Assembly (NCBI RefSeq): GCF_004329715.1
Contig: NZ_JXSY01000003.1
Location: forward strand, 62,001 to 126,000
Reading direction: 5' to 3'
From: Bowmanella sp. JS7-9
GTDB taxonomy: Bacteria > Pseudomonadota > Gammaproteobacteria > Enterobacterales > Alteromonadaceae
Length of the DNA: 64,000 nucleotides
Position 1 is the stretch's first letter. Each line of letters begins with the position of its first letter. The notes beneath the pieces are model-generated. The model worked only from the letters and a program-made list of their open reading frames with translations. It did no database searches and had not been told where the DNA came from. A program made the translations under genes and the position numbers. Shown here piece after piece: positions 25,901 to 34,832 of this stretch.

Positions 25901-27773
25901 TATGCGTGCTGTTTTTGTGCAGCATCGTAAAGTCCATGATCCAGCTTACAGTGCCATTAGCCGTTTTAACCTGATAGGGGCTTTCGTCAATTACGCGCAG
26001 ACCAAAATGCTCCAGCATTGGCAATACATCCGATAAGTGAATCGGCGCGTGTAAGTGGAACAGCTTTAACTTAACCAGATCACTGCTGTCGTTCTCTTCC
26101 AGTGGACGATAGAACAGCATATCCAGAGTTTTACTTTCGCTTAATCCCTGAATTTTCTCGATATCAACAACTGCGGTGCTCGGCAGGTTGTGATCTTTGT
26201 AACTACGACTGAACGCGTCACCATACAGATTATCCAGCGCTTTACCGGTGGCTTCACCATGGCTGGATTTCAATGCCGCAGTGAGTTTATCGTTCCATCC
26301 TTTGGACAGCTCGATGAGATTCTTTTCAATTTCCTTCACATCAATTTCCACATTATTGTTTACAACCCGCACGATGTAATGGGTACGCGCATAGACGGAT
26401 TCGGAGAAGAAGGTCGTGAATTCCACTTCACGATCGCTACCAAATGATTGAGCCAGCAAACGCTGTGTATCAATACGCAGTGCCGTGTTGTAGCGCTCCC
26501 GAGGTACATACACCATACACGAGAAGAAACGGCCAAACGGATCACGGCGGACAAACAGACGCGAGATACCCCGCTCCTGCATTTGCAGAATACCCGTGGC
26601 AATTTGTTCCAATTCAGACTCACGCGCCTGCAGTAATTCATCACGCGGATAGGTTTCGAGAATGTTGACGAACGCTTTATACGCGTGGCTGCCGTTAACA
26701 AAGCCCGAACGCTGACAAATACGCTCAATTTTCTTACTTAAAATCGGTAAATCCGTGGCACTGCGGTTATAAAATGCCGATGAATACAGACCGATAAAGC
26801 GGTCTTCACCAATAACCCGACCACTTTCATCAAAACGTTTGATGCCGATGTAATCCATATAAGCATTGCGGTGCACACGTGATTTGCTATTAGTTTTAGT
26901 TAGGATCAGAGGGTTACTGCTGAGTGTTTCTTCACGGGCAGATAAGGGAATATTTGATAACAAGCGGTCACGTGGAGAAATGGAACGCTTCATCAGACCC
27001 AGGCTGGAGTCTACATTTGGTACCCAACGGTAATCGCCTTTGATCGCTTTCGACTCATAACTGCGGTAGCCCATGAGGGTAAAGTTATGATCCGAGACCC
27101 ACTTGAGGAATTGCATGATTTCCTGGCGGACCTGTTCGCCTTGTGGCATCGGATAATCTTTGTATTGTGCAATGATATCCAACAGTCGGTCACGCATTGG
27201 CTGCCAGTCATTCACTGCCAGTGAGATTTCCTCGACTACAGAAATTAACTCCTCTGCGATAGTTTGCAGCGCCTGAGGTTGACTCTGATGGTCAATCTCA
27301 ATCATGAATATGGTTTGTTTTAAGTTTTGGTCTGAGTTCTTATCTTTAGCGATAAACTCACTGACTTTATTGTCCTCATCCCGCTTTAGTAGTACGGGCG
27401 TGTGCAGCAGCAGATGAGTAGCAATATTCATCCGGTTCAGTGCCATACGCACTGAGTCCACCAAGAAAGACATATCGTTAACGATAATCTCAACCACAGT
27501 ATGACTGGACTTCCAGCCATGGGTATCCACTTCAGGGTTAAACACCTTAACCAGCGGTGCCTGACCGTCATATTGCGCGAATTTATTCCACAAGCTCAGG
27601 GTAGCGCCATACAGGTCACTATCGTTGCGATTTTCTAAATCATCTTTAGAAATATTGCTAAAAAGAATGCGGGCGAATTGGGTAACAAGAGGTGATTGTT
27701 TTTTATCTACTTTTTGTTGGATAAGTTTGTAAACATTATCCAGCACGACCGAGGGTGTTTGAGCATTTGCCAT
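22941..27773 (-). CDS. gdhB: NAD-specific glutamate dehydrogenase (large, about 180 kDa type)
   Basis: A 1610-residue oxidative deaminase turning glutamate into 2-oxoglutarate and ammonia with NAD. The large N-terminal region (about 1–700) has ACT-like regulatory character. The catalytic core carries [20 protein letters not shown] and the active-site lysine motif [12 protein letters not shown] near residue 848. NAD-binding residues lie in the region with [21 protein letters not shown]. A long C-terminal helical extension follows. The length and motifs match the Pseudomonas/Shewanella GdhB class, not the 450-residue GDHs. It is monocistronic between two terminators. Its likely role is glutamate catabolism. 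Confidence 0.95.
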   Translation of the reverse strand: [1610 protein letters not shown]

Positions 27774-27890
27774 GTAATTATCCGATTGACGACTTCGCCA
27801 GCCTCAATTCTAGCAGAGGCTTGGCAAGAGTTTGACAAACAAGGTGTTTTTAATATTGTCTCGAATTTATCAGCACAATAGAAGCAAAAT

Positions 27891-27913
27891 AAAAGGCCGC
27901 TTAGCGGCCTTTT
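27891..27913. terminator. Terminator at the end of the RND gene cluster
   Basis: A perfect inverted repeat, AAAAGGCCGC / GCGGCCTTTT around TTA, lies 28 bases downstream of the MMPL/RND stop codon and upstream of gdhB. T runs occur on both strands. Confidence 0.88.
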
Positions 27914-27940
27914 GGTAGGTTTTGTTTACATTTTTGCAAC

Positions 27941-30286
27941 TTAGTCGCCAACCTTGGTCGAATTGCTCTGATTTGACCAGAAAAACGCGGCAAGTGCCGG
28001 TAATACAATAATTGCACCCAACATGTTTACCACGAACATAAAGGTCAACAAAATCCCCATATCCATCTGGAATTTAAGCGCCGAGAATACCCAGGTACTC
28101 ACACCAACTGCCAGGGTGATCCCAGTAAACAATACTGCACTGCCCCGCTCTTCCAACGCCTGTAAATAGGCCTCACGAACTGCAACGCCCTGTTTTAACT
28201 TGGCATTCATGGTTGAGAGGATGTAAATCCCGTAATCCACACCAATCCCCACGCCCAGCGCGATGACCGGCAGCGTTGACACTGTCAGACCAATTTGCAG
28301 TTTCGTCATCAAAGCCTGTGCCAATACCGACACCACGTATAACGGGATAACCACGGATAACGTGGCTCGCAGCGAGCGGAAACTGAGTAAACACAGCAAG
28401 ATCACTGCGCCAAACACGTACCACATCATGGGCTGCTGAGCGTCTTTGACCGCTTCATTGGTGGCTGCCATCACCCCAACAGGACCGGATGCCAGTTGGA
28501 ACTTAAGGTCGTCACTTTGATACTCGGTGCGGAATTGTTTGACCGCCTCTACCACTCGCTCAATGGTTTCCGCTTTGTGATCATTTAAGAAGATAATCAC
28601 CGGCATTACAGAGCAATCGCCATTCAATAGACCAGACGTGGTTGGAACCCGGCTAATCGCCTGCACCAAGGTTTGCTGGTTACGCGGCAATACCCGCCAT
28701 TTCGGGTTACCTTCGTTGTAACCGGCATTGACGATTTTCGCGACCGATGCCAGGCTCACGGCCGAGTTAACCCCCGCAACGTTTTCCATTTTCCATTGAA
28801 ATTCGTCGATGGCGCTCATCACAGGATAAGATGTACAGGCATTTGGCGTCGCCTCAACCAACACCGAAATGTAATCCACGCTGATCGCGAATTTATCTGT
28901 GATCAGGAATGTATCCTGGTTATAGCGTGAGTCTTCATGTAGTGCAGGTGCACCAGCATGTAAGTCACCAATCTTCATCTGTTGCGATTGAAAATACCCC
29001 ACGACGAACAATGCAGCGGTCACGGCCAGAATTATCGCAGCCGGTTTGCGTTCTGCGAACTTGGAAATAGCAAACCAGAACGGGTTGTGACGTCCGTCAC
29101 TTTTGGAGAAGCGCGCCTTATAAGACTCACCCAAACTCACATAGCTCAGTAACACCGGCAGTAGAATCAGGTTGGTCAGAATGATAACTGCTACGCCTAA
29201 GCTCGCAGTAATAGCCAATTCACGGATGATACCGATATCAATAACCAACAGGGTTAAAAAACCAACTGTGTCAGACAGCAGTGCGATACCACCAGGCACC
29301 AACAAACCGGCAAATGCGCGCCTTGCGGCAATCCGGCAACTTAGGCCACGTCGTACCTCTTTACCCACGGCATTGATCATCTGCACACCATGGCTGACGC
29401 CGATGGCAAAGACCAAAAACGGTACCAGAATTGACATAGGATCCAGACCAAACCCTAACAGCGTCAATAAGCCCATCTGCCAAACCACTGAAACCACTGA
29501 ACAGGTCAGCGCCAGAATAGTTTTTGGCAATGATTTGGAAAACAGGTACACCATGATGCCGGTAATGGCGATAGCAATGGCAAAGAACAGCACCACGCCT
29601 TTTGCACCATTGGCCACATCACCAACCATTTTCGCAAAGCCGATGATATGCAGGCTAATGGCATCATCTTCGAATTTATCGCGTAGTTGGGTTTCAAGTT
29701 TGCCAGCAAATCCAATGGTATCCAGCTTCTCGCCCGTCTCAGGATTGATTTCCATCAGGCGCGCAGTAACCATGGCACAGTGAAAATCGTCTGAAACCTG
29801 ACGACCTACAATGCCCGCTTTCACCACGTTTTCTTTGACCACCTGTAGATCTTTATCACGGCTGGAATTGAAATCTGAAGGGATAACCGGCCCGCCTGAA
29901 AACCCGCCTTCGACGATTTCAGTAAAGCGCGTTGATGGCGCAAATAGCGACACGACCTGAGCACGGTCTACGCCGGGCAAATAAAACACTTCTTCATGCA
30001 CCGCTTTGAGTCGGTCAAAAAAGCGCGTATTGAACATGTCGTGCTCACGATCACATACCGCAATCAGCACGTTGTTTGCGCCACCAAAATCACTTTGATG
30101 CTTAATATAGTTCTGCATGTATTCGTGATTCAGCGGGATGTTTTTAGTAAACGCGGCGTCTAACTTGAGATGCGATGCCTGATACGCCAAAAATACCGTA
30201 ATCAGAACAAAAATTCCGACTACCAGCGCACGAAAAGAGAAAATCGCATTCTCGCAGGCAAAAATAAATTTATTGGTATTACTCAT
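27941..30286 (-). CDS. MMPL/RND superfamily inner-membrane exporter
   Basis: A 781-residue protein with the two-fold RND layout: one membrane helix (FSFRALVVGIFVLITVFLAY), a large periplasmic loop, five to six helices, then the same pattern again, giving about 12 helices. It resembles the MMPL-type predicted exporters (the HpnN/hopanoid and SecD-like branch) rather than AcrB-type drug pumps, which are above 1000 residues. Such proteins often move lipids or other hydrophobic molecules. It lies 2 bases after the Ycf48-like gene and ends the DUF1302–DUF1329–Ycf48–RND cluster. The substrate is unknown. Confidence 0.88.
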   Translation of the reverse strand: MSNTNKFIFACENAIFSFRALVVGIFVLITVFLAYQASHLKLDAAFTKNIPLNHEYMQNYIKHQSDFGGANNVLIAVCDREHDMFNTRFFDRLKAVHEEVFYLPGVDRAQVVSLFAPSTRFTEIVEGGFSGGPVIPSDFNSSRDKDLQVVKENVVKAGIVGRQVSDDFHCAMVTARLMEINPETGEKLDTIGFAGKLETQLRDKFEDDAISLHIIGFAKMVGDVANGAKGVVLFFAIAIAITGIMVYLFSKSLPKTILALTCSVVSVVWQMGLLTLLGFGLDPMSILVPFLVFAIGVSHGVQMINAVGKEVRRGLSCRIAARRAFAGLLVPGGIALLSDTVGFLTLLVIDIGIIRELAITASLGVAVIILTNLILLPVLLSYVSLGESYKARFSKSDGRHNPFWFAISKFAERKPAAIILAVTAALFVVGYFQSQQMKIGDLHAGAPALHEDSRYNQDTFLITDKFAISVDYISVLVEATPNACTSYPVMSAIDEFQWKMENVAGVNSAVSLASVAKIVNAGYNEGNPKWRVLPRNQQTLVQAISRVPTTSGLLNGDCSVMPVIIFLNDHKAETIERVVEAVKQFRTEYQSDDLKFQLASGPVGVMAATNEAVKDAQQPMMWYVFGAVILLCLLSFRSLRATLSVVIPLYVVSVLAQALMTKLQIGLTVSTLPVIALGVGIGVDYGIYILSTMNAKLKQGVAVREAYLQALEERGSAVLFTGITLAVGVSTWVFSALKFQMDMGILLTFMFVVNMLGAIIVLPALAAFFWSNQSNSTKVGD

Positions 30287-30288
30287 AA

Positions 30289-31284
30289 TTATTTATTCAG
30301 TGGCAGTTGTTTAATGCCGGACTCAGTCACAGCAATCAATCCATTTGGGCTGGCGAGCGCATTGATTATGGCTTTTCCATCTTCTGTCTGAAAGGTAGAA
30401 AGTTTGCCCTTCGTTAACGTCAGGATGCGACCATTATTACCGACAAATACCGTGGTATCTGCATCAACCGCTACAATACTGTTGATGGATGATTTAGTCG
30501 GATTATCGATACGTTGCCACACTCCGTCGGTTAACTGAAAGATATTGCCACGTAAACCTGCGGCAATAACCTCGCCATTTGGCACTTGCATCACATCAAA
30601 AAATGACCCGTTGTAGTGAACATCAATGCGTTGCCAGTTGCGCCCTTGATCATCGGAGAAGGCCAGTAGACCCATTTCCCCAGCCATATAAAGTCGACCT
30701 TCACGGCCAGCCGATAAACGATTAAAGTGCGGTAAAACAGATGCCAGTTCCTGCAAATACAGCTGCTCATCTTCGTCTCGCAGTTCCTGCAAGTACGCCT
30801 GATCATCTTCAAGTAATACTTCGCCATGAAGTTCTTTTACCCAGCTTTGTCCACCATCCTGGGTTCTATAAAATAGGCCATAGGCGCCCACCGCGATGCC
30901 ATGCTGTGCATCAAAAAAATGCACATCCATCAGAGGTTTTTCTAAATCTGGTAAATTTTGCTGAACCGTCCAATGCAGACCACCATCATCGGTAGCCAGA
31001 ATAATTGCGTCATGGCCGACCGCCCAGCCATGCTGGTCGTCAACGAAATCGACGGCATTTAACATTTGATTGGTAGGAACGGGTTGCTGTTGCCAGCCCT
31101 GATTATTGGTATTTATCAGAATGTGTCCTCGCTCACCGACCGCAACCAATGTTGTTTCATTGATTTTTTGAATATCTGCCAGTAACGATTGCTCAGCTAA
31201 AGGAGCCATGTAGGCCTCCGTCGCGAGCGCTGCGTTAGACATGGCAATTACACTACATGCGATTGACACAAACTTCTTTTGCAT
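30289..31284 (-). CDS. Exported Ycf48-like beta-propeller protein
   Basis: A 331-residue protein with a signal peptide (MQKKFVSIACSVIAMSNAALA) and repeated propeller blades: VDFVDDQHGWAVGHDAIILA, DVHFFDAQHGIAVGAYGLFYR, GREGRLYMAGEMGLLAFSDD and VDADTTVFVGNNGRILT. This is the Ycf48/BNR-Asp-box pattern. The ATG at 31284 has GGA 10 bases upstream; an upstream Met at 31311 would disrupt the signal peptide. Residues about 160–185 contain a duplicated D-E-D-x-x-YLQEL unit. It probably acts in the periplasm or at the outer membrane as an assembly or scaffold partner of the RND pump that follows after 2 bases. Confidence 0.85.
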   Translation of the reverse strand: MQKKFVSIACSVIAMSNAALATEAYMAPLAEQSLLADIQKINETTLVAVGERGHILINTNNQGWQQQPVPTNQMLNAVDFVDDQHGWAVGHDAIILATDDGGLHWTVQQNLPDLEKPLMDVHFFDAQHGIAVGAYGLFYRTQDGGQSWVKELHGEVLLEDDQAYLQELRDEDEQLYLQELASVLPHFNRLSAGREGRLYMAGEMGLLAFSDDQGRNWQRIDVHYNGSFFDVMQVPNGEVIAAGLRGNIFQLTDGVWQRIDNPTKSSINSIVAVDADTTVFVGNNGRILTLTKGKLSTFQTEDGKAIINALASPNGLIAVTESGIKQLPLNK

Positions 31285-31308
31285 AGCAGCAATGTCCTCT
31301 CGAGATTG

Positions 31309-31338
31309 CAAAAAAAACGGTTGGCCAGGCCAACCGTT
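31309..31338 (-). terminator. Terminator or attenuator inside the DUF1302–RND cluster
   Basis: A perfect 11-bp inverted repeat AACGGTTGGCC / GGCCAACCGTT with a 1-base centre is followed on the minus strand by eight T residues. It lies between the DUF1329 and Ycf48-like genes and should reduce readthrough into the distal pair. Confidence 0.85.
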
Positions 31339-31347
31339 GTGAGGTGT

Positions 31348-32712
31348 TTATCTTAGGCCTTCCCGTCTTAGCGCCTGCGGTGTGAACTCACTATCATCAG
31401 GTCTGATAGTAAAATCGTACATCGGCGCCTCGTTGTCCAGACCTAACGCCAGATAACGGCGAGAATTCAGGTCATAGTAAACTTCCAGCGTTGACCACTG
31501 CGTTGGGATTTCGTAGTAGTTCAGGCCGTACGCGATGGCTACGCGATACAGGTCACCGCGGTTATCGTACATATCCGCAACCTGGATCTGCCAGCTATCT
31601 TCATCGATGTAGAATACACGTTTTTGATAAACATGGCGCAGACCTTCTTTCAGGTTTGCTTCAACCACCCATACACGGTGTTTCTCAAACCGGGTCAGAT
31701 CTGGATTGATATGGCCTGGTTTCAGGATGTCAGAATATTTAACCTGATCGCTGTGCAACTTATAGCTGTTATAGGCAACATACATTTCTTTTTTGCCTTT
31801 CAGCTCCCAGGTATACATATCTGGTGCACCGTTGAACATATCGAAATCGTCAGTGGTACGCAGACCGTCAGCTGCCGTTCCTGGTGCATCATAAGCGATG
31901 TTAGGTGCTAAGCGAACACGTCGTTGACCGGTGTTATAAGTCCACGCTTTACGCGGCTCTTTCACCTGATCCATGGTTTCGTGTACCAGCAACGCCGTAC
32001 CAGCCAAACGCGCTGGCTCGGTAACTTTTTGCTTGAACTTCAGTACCATGTTTTCCGCTTCCAGCATGGCTGGCGTCATACCTTCACCGGCGTATTTCAT
32101 CAGCAATACATCATCAAAGCCGATGATATTGTAATCGCCACCTGCGGTAGGCGCTGCCTGACCACCGTAACGCTGAATCGCTACACCACGATAACGCAGG
32201 ATGTGGTTCCAAATCGCTTCCAAACCATTGGCTGGAATAGGAAACGGCACACCTACAGCGGCGTTTTTCACACCGTTACCACCTTCAACCAATTCCGCAC
32301 GAGTTGCGTTGGCGATGGTGGCCTCGTAAACATACTGCGGGAACGAACCACTACGGCGAGTTTCATAAACCGGCATTTTGTAAGTGTCTGGATAGGTCTC
32401 GAACATCTTCTTCTGACCGTCAGACAAAAACTCTGCGTAGTCTTTGTAGTTTTTCGCGGTAATTTCGAACAGTGGCTTGTCCGAAGTAAACGGATCTGGG
32501 TGATGGTCACCCACATTGTAACCCGCTGGCGCAGACGTGATACCACCATTCCACGCCGGAATAGAGCCATCTGCGTTACCGGCGCGCACTGCGCCCATCG
32601 GGGTTAACTCGTTACTTAATTTTGCCGCTTCAGCCTCAGACACCTTGGCTACTGCCGTACCGGCAGTAAAAGTCAGTGTCATCGCGGCCGCGACTAGGGC
32701 TAATTTTTTCAT
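31348..32712 (-). CDS. DUF1329 family periplasmic protein (LolA/LolB-like)
   Basis: A 454-residue exported protein: signal peptide MKKLALVAAAMTLTFTAGTAVA, then the DUF1329 signatures LTPMGAVRAGNADGSIPAWNGG and GTALLVHETMDQVKEPRKAW, with RQVRLAP-like RRVRLAPNIAYD and a C-terminal RRYLALGLDNE. The family is annotated as related to LolA/LolB lipoprotein carriers, which have a greasy half-barrel; that relation is from memory. AGGGAG lies 9 bases before the ATG. It follows the DUF1302 barrel gene after 13 bases, a pairing seen in many proteobacteria. Carriage of a hydrophobic ligand across the periplasm is inferred. Confidence 0.9.
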   Translation of the reverse strand: MKKLALVAAAMTLTFTAGTAVAKVSEAEAAKLSNELTPMGAVRAGNADGSIPAWNGGITSAPAGYNVGDHHPDPFTSDKPLFEITAKNYKDYAEFLSDGQKKMFETYPDTYKMPVYETRRSGSFPQYVYEATIANATRAELVEGGNGVKNAAVGVPFPIPANGLEAIWNHILRYRGVAIQRYGGQAAPTAGGDYNIIGFDDVLLMKYAGEGMTPAMLEAENMVLKFKQKVTEPARLAGTALLVHETMDQVKEPRKAWTYNTGQRRVRLAPNIAYDAPGTAADGLRTTDDFDMFNGAPDMYTWELKGKKEMYVAYNSYKLHSDQVKYSDILKPGHINPDLTRFEKHRVWVVEANLKEGLRHVYQKRVFYIDEDSWQIQVADMYDNRGDLYRVAIAYGLNYYEIPTQWSTLEVYYDLNSRRYLALGLDNEAPMYDFTIRPDDSEFTPQALRREGLR

Positions 32713-32725
32713 CTATTACAACTCC

Positions 32726-34795
32726 CTAGATTGAATACTTGATGTTAAAAGACACAAAGTCACGATCTGATAAGGTATTGGTCGTACCTACACCGCCCCA
32801 GTAAGCGTTGTAAGAGAATGATGCAGACCACTTACTCAGATAATCGAAGTCCAGTGACACACTGGAAGACTTACGGTCTTCGATAAACAGGAACATTGGG
32901 TCAGGCGTAATACCATCTACGTCATGTGAGAAGGTTCCGCGAACTGACATGTTTATACCTGCAAACACGTTATTAAAGTCAGCCTTAGCTAACACGCGGT
33001 ATCCCCATGCGCTATCTGTTGGGAATGGATTGGTTTCCGGACCGTTGGACAGACCGACATGCAAACCTTCTTTACCGATAATCGGACCACTGCGGTTAGT
33101 ACCAGGACCATTCATACGCAAAACAGATGGGTCTGGCATGCCATCGATTTTCACGTAACCAACTTCACCCAGTACTACCAGGTTATCGGTACCTAAAGTT
33201 GGGCCAAACAGGTGGGTTGCCGTGATCTGAGCCTGAACAGAATCAACCAGTACAAAGCCTGGGGCAGTCTCACCCGGACCAACGTTGTAACCCAGATAAT
33301 CATTCATCTGAGATATACCGGCTAAATCCGGACGAAGTCCTGCGTTGGCTAGCTGTTGTGGCATACCGACATACAGCAGTTCTACGTCATCAATTTGCAG
33401 AGGCTCATCCTGACGATATGCAATTTCACCGGCAAGCGCAGTTTCACCCACCATGGTATTGAAACTGAAACCGTAAAGTTTGGTGTCTTCCGGATAATTG
33501 AATTCTGCTTTAGTAAACGCACGCAGGTCAGTCAGATTATCTTTGGTAATCGTATTTTGCGCCAAATACGCTATGTCAGCTGCAATGCCTGCTGAAGTAA
33601 AGTCAGAAGTAATACCTGAGATTAACGGACGTTGACTGTGAGAATTAATAAAATACAGTCCAAACTCTGTGCCGTTATTAAACTCTTCTGCGAAATAAGT
33701 CAGGCGCAGACCATATTGGCCAGAATCAGACGGTTTCTTATCCGCGTCTTCGCCGTAAGCGCGAACTGCCACCTTAGTAGGATACGCAAGATACATGCTT
33801 CCCAGCAGTTGACTCTGAGCGGCATAGGTCGCAGCGTCAATTTGACCGGTTGCATAGGCTACCGCGAGTTCTTTTGCCTGACGACCGATGGCATTGAGGT
33901 TGTGCGACAAGGTAGCAAAATCAATATCTGGGTTAGACGTAAAACCTAACTGTATCAGGTTGGCGTAGCCACCCTCACCCGCGAAATCGTTGGTAGAGAA
34001 ATAACTACCCGCCTGTGGCAGACGCGACTTTTCCCAAGCGTATTGATAGTAACCAGCCAATGACAGGTTATCTGTCAGACCAATAGAGCCATATACCATC
34101 CCAACAGGAATAAATACTTCTTTAAGTTCAGCACCCGGTGCTAATGCACGGGTAACGTCAACCGGGTTGATGGCGTTAATACCATGCTGAATAAAGGTGC
34201 TTTCACCCCAGCTAACAACCTGATCACCGATGCGCAAAGACACAGGCTTACCGCCTAAGTCAAAATCAGCGTAGAAAAACGCATCTAATAAACGCACATC
34301 AGTACACAATTCTTCTTTGGCGCGAGGGTCAGAACACGGGTCGAATCGCACGCCTGAGACTGGATTGTCCCAAACCCGATCACCTTCCATTAACTCGTAG
34401 TCATAAAAATACATACCGCGTACAAAGACGCCCATATTTTTATATTTGACATCCAGCTCATGCGTCCCTTTAAACAGAGTTGAGAAAGCTTCGCCTGGCT
34501 CATACATCAGGTCACTTAAATCACCATTGGTAGAGTAACTACCATTGGTTTGCGCCCAAATGTCAGATGCAGGATATTTAGTGTTGGTGGCGGCGTTGTA
34601 CCCGCTCCAATCCAGATTTAAGTGGTTTGTGTTACCGATTAGCGACCAGTCGCGATCTTCAACACGAATACTGGTTCCCAGTGAGAAACTGGAATCGAAA
34701 CTGACAGTCCAGTCACCTTCACTCCAGCTTGCCGCCTGAACCGAACCACCCATCAGCGCTGCAAGACCAAGTGCCAGCGGTGTTTTTCTAAACAT
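32726..34795 (-). CDS. DUF1302 family outer-membrane beta-barrel protein
   Basis: A 689-residue exported protein beginning MFRKTPLALGLAALMGGSVQA with cleavage before ASWSEGDW. It is rich in alternating aromatic/polar strands and ends FNIKYSI, a barrel-like final strand. DUF1302 signatures are VSLRIGDQVVSWGESTFIQ and INAINPVDVTRALAPGAEL. The family is predicted to form a channel in the outer membrane and is usually next to DUF1329. The ATG at 34795 starts the signal peptide directly; an in-frame ATG at 34813 has a better AGGGGAG but adds six charged or polar residues. It is the first gene of the cluster. Confidence 0.9.
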   Translation of the reverse strand: MFRKTPLALGLAALMGGSVQAASWSEGDWTVSFDSSFSLGTSIRVEDRDWSLIGNTNHLNLDWSGYNAATNTKYPASDIWAQTNGSYSTNGDLSDLMYEPGEAFSTLFKGTHELDVKYKNMGVFVRGMYFYDYELMEGDRVWDNPVSGVRFDPCSDPRAKEELCTDVRLLDAFFYADFDLGGKPVSLRIGDQVVSWGESTFIQHGINAINPVDVTRALAPGAELKEVFIPVGMVYGSIGLTDNLSLAGYYQYAWEKSRLPQAGSYFSTNDFAGEGGYANLIQLGFTSNPDIDFATLSHNLNAIGRQAKELAVAYATGQIDAATYAAQSQLLGSMYLAYPTKVAVRAYGEDADKKPSDSGQYGLRLTYFAEEFNNGTEFGLYFINSHSQRPLISGITSDFTSAGIAADIAYLAQNTITKDNLTDLRAFTKAEFNYPEDTKLYGFSFNTMVGETALAGEIAYRQDEPLQIDDVELLYVGMPQQLANAGLRPDLAGISQMNDYLGYNVGPGETAPGFVLVDSVQAQITATHLFGPTLGTDNLVVLGEVGYVKIDGMPDPSVLRMNGPGTNRSGPIIGKEGLHVGLSNGPETNPFPTDSAWGYRVLAKADFNNVFAGINMSVRGTFSHDVDGITPDPMFLFIEDRKSSSVSLDFDYLSKWSASFSYNAYWGGVGTTNTLSDRDFVSFNIKYSI

Positions 34796-34832
34796 GTGAG
34801 GCCCTTTTATCATTTATTGTGTTCTCCCCTTA

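Noticed and set aside
29172-29783. A 203-codon open frame on the plus strand opposite the RND gene
   Set aside because: The Thr/Asn/Pro-rich low-complexity translation is typical of a shadow of membrane-protein codons.
31924-32607. A 227-codon open frame on the plus strand opposite the DUF1329 gene
   Set aside because: It is a shadow of a well-supported gene; its translation shows no domain.
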